This document shows, piece after piece, positions 43,924 to 53,040 of a stretch of DNA of 64,000 nt; position 1 is the stretch's first letter; each line of letters opens with the position of its first letter. Under the pieces are notes generated by a model that worked only from the letters and a program-made list of their open reading frames with translations, was not told the origin of the DNA and searched no databases. The translations under genes were made by a program, and so were the position numbers. The stretch lies in the NCBI GenBank assembly GCA_006384855.1, contig VCJN01001704.1:1-64000 (forward strand), read 5' to 3'. This DNA comes from Tetraselmis striata (lineage: Eukaryota; Chlorophyta; Chlorodendrophyceae; Chlorodendrales; Chlorodendraceae).

Positions 43924-46564
43924 CTAAGGCATATTTGCTGGCGTCAGTAGCCACTACAAACTCAGCATCTTTGCCGGTGACAGGGCTTGCCAGCACTGGG
44001 GACTGGCACAAGGCTTGCTTCAGTTTTACAAATGCAGCTTGGCATTCAACTGTCCAATCAAATATTTTATCCTTTCTTGTGAGGGCATATAACGGTGCTG
44101 CAATAGCAGAATAATTGCGCACATAGCGTCGGTAAAAATTGCAGAAACCAAGATATTGTTGGACATTCTGAACGTTCTTAGGCCTGGGCCAATCCTGAAC
44201 AGCCTTGATTTTATTAGGCGAGGGTCTTAGGCCAGCGTGTGATACCATATGTCCAAGGTATTCTAGTTCATTCTTGGCAAACCAGCATTTCTGTAATCGT
44301 AGTCTAATGTCATTAGACTCGAGCATAGTAAGAGCTGTGTCCAAATGTTGCAAATGTTCCTCAAGCGAGTTGCTAAAAATCAAGACATCATCCAGGTATA
44401 CAAGTATAAAGGTATGCTTGTGTGGCTGGAGTATAGATGTCATCAGGCGTTGAAAAGAGGAGGGAGCACTGGTGAGTCCAAATGGCATTACTAGCCACTC
44501 GAATTGGCCATAGACAGTTCGGAACGCTGTCTTAGGAACATCAGGTGGATTAATCCGGAGTTGGTGATAACCTAAGGCGAGATCAAGAGCTGAATAGACA
44601 GTAGCACCAGATAGCATATCAAGTAATGCATCAGCAGGTGGAACAGGGAACTCGACCTTTTTGGTGTACTTATTCAATTGACGGTAGTCAATGCACATGC
44701 GCAGACCGCCATTGGCCTTGCGGGCGAAGAGAACAGGAGCTGCATATGGAGAGAAGGACTCCTGTATAAACTGTTTCTCAAGAAAAGAATTCAGTTGTGT
44801 TCTTAGTTCCTCTAATTCTGCAGGTGATAATCTGTATATTTTTCCTGCAGGAACTTGAGCATCAGGAACAAGAGGGATCTCATGATCAAGACCAGGGCGT
44901 AATTGTGGAAGGTTGTCAAGCGGAGAGCATATTGGTTTATGCTTTCGCAATAAGTCTCTGATCTGAGCGGTATAAGCTGCAGACTGGTCAGTGTCAATTG
45001 TATTTATCTCATCATCAATATCGAGCTCATCACTCTCTTTGGTGGCATTGTATTGTTTAACAATGGCGCAGAAATAAACTGTGTCAGGATCATGCTTGGC
45101 AATTTCTCTGGCCATGGCATTAGCATGAACCATTCTGACATTAGCCTGGCGGGGCTCTGTTTGGCATTGGACTTTTAGTCCTGTGGAAAATGTCATCAGA
45201 CCAGATTCCCAATCAACATGTGGGTTGTGTTGTTTCAGGAATTGCATCCCTAAAACCAGATTGAAATTATGTTGTAACGGTGTGACTGTGAAGTCAATGG
45301 GTATTGTGTAATTGTTGATATTTAATTCAAGGGTGATTTTTTGTGAGGCGAGAACCATTCTACCATCAGCAAGAATAACTCTTACTTTGTTTTGAAGTGG
45401 TGTAGTTGGTATTTTATTTTCTTTGACATACTTGGTGCTGGCAAAGTTCAAAGTAGCACCGCTGTCAACCAGTACGGAAGGTGTTATATTAAATTCAGCA
45501 CATGTTGGGTGTAATAGCAATAAGTCATGATCAGACTTGCTGGTAACAAAACATTTTTCTGTCATCATACGTGACTGGTGGGACTTTGTGGCTTTTGGTT
45601 TATATTCCTTACCTTGCTGTTCAGCCAGCATGGTTTTGAGTTCCTCAGTGGTAACGACGTCATTAATTGCCTGGGCTGAACGTTCCTCAACAGTGTAGTC
45701 AGCCAGGTAGACATCAACATACCACTCAGTGGGTCCCATAGGTTCAGTATCAGTCGCTGAACTGGGTGTGTGAAACAGATATGTTCCAGGCGGGTAGCTA
45801 TGAATTTTCTTATATTTTGAAAGCAGTGGTTTCCAGGATTGTCCTAATTGTGAGGACCATCTGGGCATAACAATAATACCTCTTGTGTCAAAAGGTGACT
45901 CTTGTCTTTGCATCTCAAAATGCTGCAAGATAGGCAGGGCTGTGTCATCATACACTGGATTGATGAACACAGTTTTACCTTTGATATTTTGTTGCAAAAA
46001 TGGTTTTTCAGCACTGCAATAATCTGAACAGACAGCATCATATGCTGAGGCACAGGCATCAAAAGTGACTGGACCATAGGCATAATTCAGTCTCTTGAAT
46101 TCTGCTTGGTCAAACACAACAGAGTCAGTTGGACATGCATTTGGTTTTGCATATTTGTCAATTTCAGTGTCATTCTTTTGATTATTGTTTTTGGTACGCA
46201 TTCTGCGCACTCGAGATCTCTTTTGCATGATAGTCAGTTTGGCATGCAGTTTAGCATGCGTCTTTTTGTCTTTGACATTTTTGTCGACATTTTCTCTGCA
46301 CCCTGTCTCGTCCTCGATGTCGGCAACGAGGTGTGAATGAGCACAGGAACACCCATGAGCTTCATGCTCAGGTTGTGAGTCGGAGGGGTTCAGTGCCGCG
46401 GGAGCGCAATGCTCGACCATATCGACATCTGTATCCTCGATCTCATGCAGGGGCTGAGCAGGCAGTTTAGCAGTGCATGCATGTTTGCATGGACTCGGCG
46501 ACATGTCAGTGTCAATTGTCTCAATTACATTGAGAGGCACAGGTTGGCATGTCGCCCAACACCG
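43823..46564 (-). CDS. Retrotransposon pol, upstream part: MTase-like segment, protease, RT, RNase H start
   Basis: The open frame follows directly on the gag stop codon. A first ATG lies at 46540, but expression is probably by readthrough. Residues about 140-280 resemble phage-type Dam adenine methyltransferases: FDACASAYDAVCSDYC, VFINPVYDD (where DPPY/NPPY is expected) and IIVMPRW. The protease has VLVDSGATLNFAS near residue 357. Reverse transcriptase follows with FPVPPADALLDMLSG, the LALGYHQLRI region, PFGLTSAPSSFQRLM, YLDDVLIFS near residue 715 and YLGFCNFYRRYV. RNase H starts at FVVATDASKYALGAVL. The frame then leaves the RNase H sequence at 43874-43885, where one extra base after the His-Pro codons shifts reading into a short non-homologous tail. 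Confidence 0.92.
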   Translation of the reverse strand, partial: RCWATCQPVPLNVIETIDTDMSPSPCKHACTAKLPAQPLHEIEDTDVDMVEHCAPAALNPSDSQPEHEAHGCSCAHSHLVADIEDETGCRENVDKNVKDKKTHAKLHAKLTIMQKRSRVRRMRTKNNNQKNDTEIDKYAKPNACPTDSVVFDQAEFKRLNYAYGPVTFDACASAYDAVCSDYCSAEKPFLQQNIKGKTVFINPVYDDTALPILQHFEMQRQESPFDTRGIIVMPRWSSQLGQSWKPLLSKYKKIHSYPPGTYLFHTPSSATDTEPMGPTEWYVDVYLADYTVEERSAQAINDVVTTEELKTMLAEQQGKEYKPKATKSHQSRMMTEKCFVTSKSDHDLLLLHPTCAEFNITPSVLVDSGATLNFASTKYVKENKIPTTPLQNKVRVILADGRMVLASQKITLELNINNYTIPIDFTVTPLQHNFNLVLGMQFLKQHNPHVDWESGLMTFSTGLKVQCQTEPRQANVRMVHANAMAREIAKHDPDTVYFCAIVKQYNATKESDELDIDDEINTIDTDQSAAYTAQIRDLLRKHKPICSPLDNLPQLRPGLDHEIPLVPDAQVPAGKIYRLSPAELEELRTQLNSFLEKQFIQESFSPYAAPVLFARKANGGLRMCIDYRQLNKYTKKVEFPVPPADALLDMLSGATVYSALDLALGYHQLRINPPDVPKTAFRTVYGQFEWLVMPFGLTSAPSSFQRLMTSILQPHKHTFILVYLDDVLIFSNSLEEHLQHLDTALTMLESNDIRLRLQKCWFAKNELEYLGHMVSHAGLRPSPNKIKAVQDWPRPKNVQNVQQYLGFCNFYRRYVRNYSAIAAPLYALTRKDKIFDWTVECQAAFVKLKQALCQSPVLASPVTGKDAEFVVATDASKYALGAVLLQANADGHLHPLQLLCKDIAGCTNKLSHL
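43874..43885 (-). other. Frameshift in RNase H
   Basis: Minus-strand CACCCCTTGCAG carries one base too many for the RNase H frame to continue. The upstream frame ends 17 codons later, and the downstream frame holds the rest of RNase H and integrase. It could be a true inactivating mutation or a sequencing error next to a CCCC run. Confidence 0.8.
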
Positions 46565-46570
46565 TCATTT
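46548..46570 (-). promoter_or_regulatory. Possible gag-pol readthrough site (UGA CGG)
   Basis: The gag stop is TGA (46567-46565) followed by CGG, with pol continuing in the same frame. UGA-CGG is a known leaky context (type II readthrough, as in several plant RNA viruses). Five bases downstream, GTTGG and CCAAC can pair around an 8-nt loop. Confidence 0.6.
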
Positions 46571-47614
46571 GTTTTTATGTAAGTCGATCTTGTCGACTTG
46601 CTTGGCTAGCTTGTTAGCTGCCACTTTGGCTTTGAACTGTTCTTTGTCATGTTCAGACGCATGGCGGCATTCATAAATTGAGTGTCCTTTTTTGCCGCAT
46701 TTGGCGCACTCACCAGAGAAACGACTCTTTTTTGGTTGACGACTGAGGAAGCTGCTGTGAGCAGCAGGACGACTTGGGGCAGAGCTGGTTGATGCTCCGT
46801 TGTTGCGTGACCACGGGTTTGTGGAGGTCGGCATGTGACAACGACCTGAATACTCCTCGTAGCGACGCTTGTGTTTCTTGATGTTGGCCTGCCTCCTTTG
46901 GGCAATCTCGACAGCGACGCGGTGCTCCTCGTCGATAGCCGAGAGATGTCTGAAAAGTACTTCATGAGTCGAGACAACCTCGTTGTTGTGGTTAGCCATC
47001 TTTTGCACCTCGGCTCTCTCGTGCTTGGGAATCGCCTGCAAAATACGCTGCACTGGCAAGTACTCAGGCACAACGAAAGGTTCATGCAGCAAAGCAAATG
47101 CAGCTTGTAGCTTGCGCTGCAAGTCGACGCAGCAAGTAGCCATCTTGGGGTCGCTCGGCTTGATGCAGATGTTACGCGCATAGTCTCCGACAGTTGTCTG
47201 AATGCCGTTGGGGAAAGCGGCCTTGAAAAAAGCTTGTTTCCAATCTTGATAGTTGACAAAGTGAGTCAGGACCTCGCAACCCATAACAATGTGAACTTGA
47301 AGCTCATGGCTGTTGAGTACAAGTTGGTGGGTGTGAGCCGCGATAGAATCGGTCTTGAACTGGCGACCGAGCCATGCCTCCGTCTCAGGAACCCAAAGCT
47401 TGTTGCGGTCGGAAATCTCCTTGTCGACATTCTCCAGAAAGGCCTTGACTGCTGGGAAGTCATGAACGTCGGCGAGCTTGTGAGAGATGTTCTGGGTTGG
47501 CGCCACAACGCGGGCTTCCAGCATCTTCTTCTCGACAATTTGACGCATAGACTGCTCGGCGGGTGGACCACCGGGAGGGTAACCGGCTTGACGGGCGCTC
47601 CGGTGCGATGCCAT
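46565..47614 (-). CDS. Retrotransposon gag
   Basis: 349 residues from the ATG at 47614. A capsid-like helical region is followed by a basic segment (KKHKRRYEEY), a Ser/Pro-rich linker and one zinc knuckle of C-x2-C-x4-H-x4-C form (CAKCGKKGHSIYEC), then a Lys-rich end. It would form the particle and bind element RNA. It ends at TGA in the same frame as pol. Confidence 0.93.
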   Translation of the reverse strand: MASHRSARQAGYPPGGPPAEQSMRQIVEKKMLEARVVAPTQNISHKLADVHDFPAVKAFLENVDKEISDRNKLWVPETEAWLGRQFKTDSIAAHTHQLVLNSHELQVHIVMGCEVLTHFVNYQDWKQAFFKAAFPNGIQTTVGDYARNICIKPSDPKMATCCVDLQRKLQAAFALLHEPFVVPEYLPVQRILQAIPKHERAEVQKMANHNNEVVSTHEVLFRHLSAIDEEHRVAVEIAQRRQANIKKHKRRYEEYSGRCHMPTSTNPWSRNNGASTSSAPSRPAAHSSFLSRQPKKSRFSGECAKCGKKGHSIYECRHASEHDKEQFKAKVAANKLAKQVDKIDLHKNK

Positions 47615-47751
47615 GGCGACAGGCGACTCGGATAAAGGTTGAAGGGTATAGAATCGTTACCAAGGGTCGATAGGACCTGCGAAATCGCGAATGTATCGTC
47701 GTGCGTGCGAGAGCAGGTCGCGGTGGGTCGGCAGGTGGAGATGGATCGTAA

Positions 47752-47767
47752 CAGGAAGCCGAAACCA
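47752..47767 (-). other. Primer binding site
   Basis: One base inside the 5' LTR the minus strand reads TGGTTTCGGCTTCC. It starts with the TGG expected to pair with tRNA CCA ends. It is not the common initiator-Met type, and I cannot assign the tRNA. Confidence 0.65.
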
Positions 47768-47768
47768 G

Positions 47769-48114
47769 TGTAAGTACTCGTGGCAGTACTTAGTGAAACA
47801 AGGCTCTTACTCGTAGCGTTTGGCGAATTGAGTTGGTTGCAGAATGTAATCTCTTACAAGTTGCTGGTGGCATTCGATATTTATCCTATTGCGGTCCGAC
47901 TCGGCACCGCGGACAGGCAGCTAGTATCATGATGATTATGGAGTTGTAGCGCGTACTGTATGTTACAAGGAATATTACTGGCGTCTGGTTGTGGAAGTAC
48001 CAGTAAATAATACGCGTGCTGAAATATCAGCAGTACGGCAGTACAACAGTAAGATTACTTGGCAATAAAACGTCGCAGGTGGTATTAGGGTAGTCGCTAG
48101 GCGCAACCCTAACA
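47769..48114 (-). repeat. LTR (5' LTR in coding sense)
   Basis: Partner of 41493-41838, same length, TG...CA ends, followed by accgc (48115-48119). Confidence 0.97.
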
Positions 48115-48530
48115 ACCGCCCGTGCTTGTAAATAAGCGACAATGGATCCTGTCATGCTCCGGTTGTACTCCTACACTTCCTCCACTTTGGCGGGGGGGGG
48201 GGGGGGGGGGGGTCCTGTCCTTATTACTTGCATCGGTGGACGTGATGGATATGGAGGTCACCGGGCACATCGCGTGGTTTCGGAGCAGTTCATTCGCGCC
48301 TCCTCGTCTTGTTTGCAATCGTCGCCCTAATCCAATGCAGGGTGAGTAGCGGGACACTGTGCCCCCCCCCCCCCGTTTATGTAAACAAATATCTAGCCGT
48401 GCATGCGCCGCAATCGGTACCCAATGAGCGGGGTATGTGACAGTGGTTTCGGAGCAGTGCAAGCATTCCGTGCGTGTGCACAAGCACGTACGACTGGGAA
48501 TGAGGCGAGGGTTGCGGATGGAGTGCATTG
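48115..48530 (+). other. Spacer module K of copy 4
   Basis: Continues the element sequence interrupted at 41492. It matches 7517-7940 with shorter G and C runs. No gene supported. Confidence 0.75.
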
Positions 48531-49150
48531 GCGGTGCATAGAATAGCGTGTTCCTGGGGTTTTGGCTGCATCAGACGCCGTATTCCCATCCATCCGGCAC
48601 GGAATGTCCGGTTTTCACACATTTGTGTGTTAATATAGTGTGAATATTACGCGTCTTTTACGCCGGGTGGATGGGCATCCGGCGTCCGATGCACCCCAAT
48701 TATTTGCAGCACGCTACTCTACGCACCCCCAACGCACTCCGCAAGCCCCGCCTCCATCCGCGTCGGAACCGATAGTAAGTGTTGTTGTGTGCGCACATCG
48801 TGACAACATTACACGGTGGCAATTACAATTAGCGGTGGATAATGTGAAGGCGTTTTCGAAATCGACAGAGAATGAGGCGGTGCTGGCGGAGTGCATTGGC
48901 GGTGCATAGAATAGCGGGTTGCTGGGGTTTTGGCTGCATCGGACGCCGTATTCCCACCCATCCGGCACGGAATGTCCGGTTTTCACACATTTGCGTGTAT
49001 GTGAATATAGTGCGAATATTACGCGTCTTTTACGCCGGGTGGATGGGCATCCGGCGTCCGATGCACCCCGAATCTCACCAACACGCTACTCTACGCACCC
49101 CCAACGCACTCCGCCAGCCCCGCCTCTTTCCGCGCAGGTCCCACGTTCCA
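48531..49150 (+). repeat. Array A of copy 4, about 1.5 units
   Basis: gtccggttttcacaca at about 48607 and 48974, a 367-bp period, followed by the last half-unit that leads into spacer B (49151-49580; G runs about 49224-49245 and 49331-49361). Confidence 0.88.
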
Positions 49151-49580
49151 TTGTATGTATATACGTACGTACATGTACTGCTCCGAAACCAGCCCAAACT
49201 TAATGAGTGCACAAGTGTAATTGGGGGGGGGGGGGGGGGGGGGGGATGTGGCGGCGGGGCATCCACTCACACATACCCCGGCGATGCATGACAGATATTA
49301 CATGCCGTGGCGGGTCGGCGGGCCGACCCGGCGGGGGGTGGGGGGGGGGGGGGGGGGGGGGTCTATTCAACTACACGTGCGACAGTGTCGTTTCGTGGAG
49401 CAATATATGTGCCCGGCCTCATTTATACCGCCCCCTACCTGCGCTGCATGGTCCACCCCTACGAAGTACTTAGCACAAACCGCCATTACTTAATAGGAAC
49501 CTAGCATAGTCAGGCTTATATGCCCGCTTTGCCGATCAACTTCTACGCACTTTCCGTCCCTCAACCGCCGGACATGGGGG

Positions 49581-49792
49581 TTAAGCCGCCAGCCTCGGCA
49601 GTTGCTTAGCCAGACTTGGCATCCCGTACCGTGTCCATGGCTTCGCAGCTCTGCCGCCGGCACACGCCGAGTCCGGCGCTTGCTGCCGCGGGGTTGCGCA
49701 CGCATGCACGCACGGTAATACGCCGCCGACGCCGCCACGCTTACTTCCACCACCTTCGCCAGCCGCAGCTTCGCACGCCGTTCCGCCGACAT
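49581..49792 (-). CDS. Gene Z, copy 4: small two-exon protein
   Basis: Exon 1 is 49792-49745 (16 codons), intron 49744-49683 (gtaagc to cggcag), exon 2 49682-49581 (33 codons plus stop). The phases fit exactly. It is the reference model for copies 2 and 3. Exon 1 is basic, and exon 2 ends MPSLAKQLPRLAA. Function unknown. The divergent partner is gene C. Confidence 0.48.
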
Positions 49793-49847
49793 ACGAAACG
49801 CACGAATCCCCCCCCCCCCCTCCCCCCCAAGCCATCCCCGCGTCATG

Positions 49848-49857
49848 TATAATATAT
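49848..49857. promoter_or_regulatory. TATA-like element of the divergent Z/C promoter, copy 4
   Basis: tataatatat in the 76 bp between the starts of gene Z (49792) and gene C (49869). A C-rich run (about 49808-49828) separates it from gene Z. Confidence 0.42.
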
Positions 49858-49868
49858 TCGAGGCGACT

Positions 49869-50741
49869 ATGCGGGGCGCAGCACACGCCGCGGCGTGGGT
49901 CGGCGGAGCGGCATGCGGCGGGAGCCCTAATGGCCGGGCAGTATCGACACCCACACAGGCACCGCCGCTCACCTCCGACGCGGATGAACCGCCTCCCAAA
50001 GGAAACATGCCGGTTGGTGGTAAGCCCAGCAGGCGTGGGGTGCCGGCGCCGGTACTGGTGCGACGGAGGTGTCGCGTCAGGAACCGCACCGCATGTATGT
50101 GGAGCAACACATGGCGGTGCCGGCCCCACCTATGTCTAGGGCCACCTCCTCACAACACCCCGCCACGACGGCGTCGGCCACCGCCGACGGCGCCGTTGCG
50201 GGGGGGGGATGCCCTGCCAGGCGACGATGATGCGCCTGGTGCGCCGCGTCAGGAGGCGGAGGAGGCCGTGGTCGAGGCGACTGATCGGGCTGAGGGGGTT
50301 GTTGAGGCGAGCGAGGCTGCGCTCGCGCCACCCGCTCCGCAGCCACCTGCGGGATATGTCGACTTGCTCGTCGCCATGTTGACCGGAGCACTACGATCAG
50401 TGGCGGGAGGCGGCCACATGCACTATCATGTGCGTGTCCTGGCCGGACGCCCGTCATGCGTGGACTGCGGCCAACGGACGGACTGGGAGTGTTGCTGCGA
50501 CGGCACCCCGGCTTTGTGCGGCCCCAAGTACCCATGCATGGCGACCCATCAGCGGGCAGTCCCCTGCTCGACCACGGCCACGGTGAGGGCGGAGTTCCGC
50601 CATGTCAGGGACGCGTTCCACGACGCGACTCGCGCCGCCGTGTGTGAGGCTTCCGAGAAGGCACGCGCGGCTGGTAGGGTGCGCAGGGTGAGGCGGCGGA
50701 CGGCCCAGGAGATGAAGGAGAGCGAGACATGCCGTCAGTGA
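49869..50741 (+). CDS. Gene C, copy 4: Cys/His-rich protein
   Basis: ATG at 49869 (MRGAAHAAAWVGGAACGG), then a Pro-rich region with a gtaagc/cag pair that may be a short intron near 50021-50032. The C-terminal half carries the zinc motif CVDCGQRTDWECCCDG / LCGPKYPC / ATH and ends KESETCRQ at 50741. The G run at 50200-50208 has nine Gs, one more than copy 3. This copy stays open across it from 49845, but the residues upstream of the run are read in a different frame from copy 3. The piggyBac-like cysteine-rich tail is the only domain resemblance. Confidence 0.5.
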   Translation: MRGAAHAAAWVGGAACGGSPNGRAVSTPTQAPPLTSDADEPPPKGNMPVGGKPSRRGVPAPVLVRRRCRVRNRTACMWSNTWRCRPHLCLGPPPHNTPPRRRRPPPTAPLRGGDALPGDDDAPGAPRQEAEEAVVEATDRAEGVVEASEAALAPPAPQPPAGYVDLLVAMLTGALRSVAGGGHMHYHVRVLAGRPSCVDCGQRTDWECCCDGTPALCGPKYPCMATHQRAVPCSTTATVRAEFRHVRDAFHDATRAAVCEASEKARAAGRVRRVRRRTAQEMKESETCRQ

Positions 50742-50831
50742 GGTCGGGCGCAATGTCATTGGGTGGGGCACACGGACGTGTAACACTTGCACTTTGCGCG
50801 TACTGTTGGGTTACATCCATGCGGTGTCACA

Positions 50832-52456
50832 CTATGCAACCGGAAAGGCTGCGTTGCTACTGCAAACGATGCTACGCCTCACTCGGTAGCAACCGCTGCC
50901 CCGCCCATCCCACTCGCCTTGGCGCCGCGTTGCCCCGGCCGCCGCGCCTTGGCGCCGCGCTGCCCCGGCCGCCGCGCCTTGGCGCCGCGCTGGGTATCGA
51001 GTCCTCCCCTCCCCGGTGAGCGCGTCCACCTGCGCCTTGCGCTCGGGGCCGTCCTCCTCCGTCACCACATTCTGCAACCCCCACCGCGTGACGAACCACG
51101 CAGCTCCTTGCAGGCGCTTGTACATACATGTGCCCAAGCACCGCCAGTCGCGACACCGAACGCACCACCGCTGGGGACGCGAGCTCCTTCTCGGTCATGA
51201 TCGCCTTCACCCGGACCTCCTCGAACAGCGGACCGGCGTTAAGAATGGAAAACGTTTCCATGTGGTGCAAGCAGTCCTCCATGACCCAGCCGGACTGCAC
51301 CGTCACCTTGCCTGACCCTGCAGTCATGGAGGGGAATGCCGTCACGCCCACGCCCACGCCCACGCCCGGGGGGGGGGGGGGGGGGGGGGGTTACCTTTCG
51401 ACTTCTTGGACACCGCAAACGAAGGGCGCAACCCGCGTCCAAAGTTGCTGGGTATCGGGACTAAAGCCTGGCGCCGGTCTTCCTGCTTCATAGCTCAGAA
51501 TCCAATGTGGCCCTGCACGGTGACAAATTTCCTCCAGAAGTCCCGTTCCAAGCCAAAAAAAAACAGGTGGAACGGCGCGAGGGGGAAGAGGTTGACCATG
51601 CTGACATAGCCCAGGACCACATGCACATGGCACACGCCATGGGAGCCAATGTTCTGCTTGGCCTCCGCCAGCCGGGTTATGTTGAACGCACGCCGGGCAA
51701 GGTGCGTGATTCACTGGACAAGTCATCGCCTTCATGGACGGTTACCAAGCGAGCCTCCCCGTCCGCATCCACAGGGGGGTGCTCCTGGGCAGCCGCCATA
51801 GCCTCCACAACCTGCCACGCCGACCGGGCGGGTGCGTGTGATTCCATACAACCGCAGTTGAGTGGTGCCACCAGCACGCAGGCCGGGCCCACTGACCTCT
51901 GAACGCAGAAGGTCCACAATGTCACCGTCCTCGAAAACAGCGCGCCACTGGGTCGCTCCACCGTAGTCCTCCAACACCCACTCGGTAACGACGCCGGTTA
52001 TCACGCCGTAGTGCCATACTCCCCGGAACTTCTTGGCGATGACCTTCATGTAGAATTCACCGGGATCGCCTTTCCGTATCACGCCCTCATCGGCAGCTTC
52101 CACGTCCGCCGGCGGCCACGCAGGCGCGTCGATGTCCATAATGTCTTCGCCAACGGGGTCCTCCCCCACACCCATCACATCGTACTCCGAGACCGGCGCC
52201 GGCGGGCCGTTTCCGACGGCTGCCGCCCCTGCCGCTGCTGCTGTTGCTGCTGCCGCCCTGCTGTTGCTGCTTGTAATAAGGCGGTCTTGCAGTGCAACTT
52301 AGCCGCACGCTTCAACGAGTGGCTACAGTTAGGGTATTTCCGGAAGTGCCGCTCTCGCGCCGTCCTTTCACTACTGCCCGTCACGATGCCGTGGCAGTGC
52401 TTGCATGTGTACACGCCATTCTTCGACACACTCGATATCCATCCCTCTCCCGGCAT
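50832..52456 (-). pseudogene. Gene X, copy 4: BED-like / Tudor-like protein, frameshifted
   Basis: ATG at 52456 (MPGEGWISSVSKNG) with the BED-like finger. The CAG tract reads as poly-Gln and then meets a stop unless it is intronic. The Tudor-like exon (52178 to about 51893) is intact. The VMEDCLHHMETF exon is broken by a 4-bp insertion (taca, at about 51121-51130) just after LGHMY, relative to copies 1 and 3. The minisatellite tail has only about 2.5 units before the frame ends at 50832. The C-rich intron with cgtggg-type hexamers lies at about 51345-51392. Confidence 0.5.
50915..50991 (+). repeat. Minisatellite D, ~2.5 copies
   Basis: The same 30-bp unit as in copies 1 and 3, the shortest allele in the window. 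Confidence 0.9.
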
Positions 52457-53015
52457 GCCTGCTGCCGCGCGCGCCGGGGGGGGGGGGGGGGGGTTGAGAG
52501 TTGGGGTGGATGTAGCCCGCCACCGGCAGGGAGCACAAATGCGAGTGCGCAGCTGTCCGCGCTTGGTTCAGCGGTGAGCGGTGGTGACCGCCAGGCGACC
52601 CCGTACTTCATGCGCGTGCTGGGGCGTTACACAATATCATCAGCAGTTAGGGCGGCTGCATTAAAACGCGCACCTACGAACACCACCTACCGCCTACCAC
52701 CTACCGTACCACCTACATCCGCCCACATTTCCGCCCGTCGTGCTGCACATCGCCGCACACCGCGGGGTCAGCGATGTGCAGCGATGTGCAGCGAGTACGT
52801 GCAGCCGCCTGTACTTAGCCCGGGTACTCCGCGTCGGCGCGCGACAGGCGAGCCCGTGGGCATATCAATTTGATGAAATTATCGAAACGAGAATTTATAT
52901 AGTACTTTACAGGTCGCGCGCGATAGTCGTCGCTACTCGGTATGAAATCCACGTCCCTCGTCCGTCCCGTATCGTCCCGGTACGTCGTCGTTCGTCACCA
53001 GTAGGGCACACTTGC

Positions 53016-53037
53016 ATCACATCTGAATCTCACAGTG
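53016..53037 (+). repeat. Right terminal inverted repeat of copy 4
   Basis: Ends ctgaatctcacagtg with one mismatch in 22, followed by the target duplication cca. Confidence 0.9.
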
Positions 53038-53040
53038 CCA

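Larger units (their letters stand above)
41493..48114 (-). mobile_element. Ty3/gypsy LTR retrotransposon, chromovirus type, 6,622 bp
   Basis: Complete element on the minus strand: 346-bp LTRs with TG...CA ends, 5-bp target duplication, gag, pol with protease, reverse transcriptase, RNase H and integrase, and a C-terminal chromodomain. I count four differences between the two LTRs (about 1.2%), so insertion is fairly recent. The order PR-RT-RH-IN defines Ty3/gypsy and the chromodomain defines a chromovirus. Odd points: a methyltransferase-like segment before the protease, a single in-frame UGA between gag and pol, and one frameshift in RNase H. Confidence 0.97.
39813..53037 (+). mobile_element. 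Large CACTA-like TIR element, copy 4 (complete, with nested LTR retrotransposon)
   Basis: Ends at 39813-39834 and 53016-53037 (21 of 22 bases match) and flanked by a perfect 3-bp duplication, cca (39810-39812 and 53038-53040). Removing the 6,622-bp retrotransposon and its extra accgc leaves about 6.6 kb with the full module order: Y, K, A, B, Z/C, D (short), X, subterminal. This copy gives the cleanest definition of the element. The superfamily call rests on the CACTG...CAGTG ends plus the 3-bp duplication; no CACTA TnpA/TnpD-type transposase is recognisable, so it may be non-autonomous or use an unfamiliar enzyme. Confidence 0.9.
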
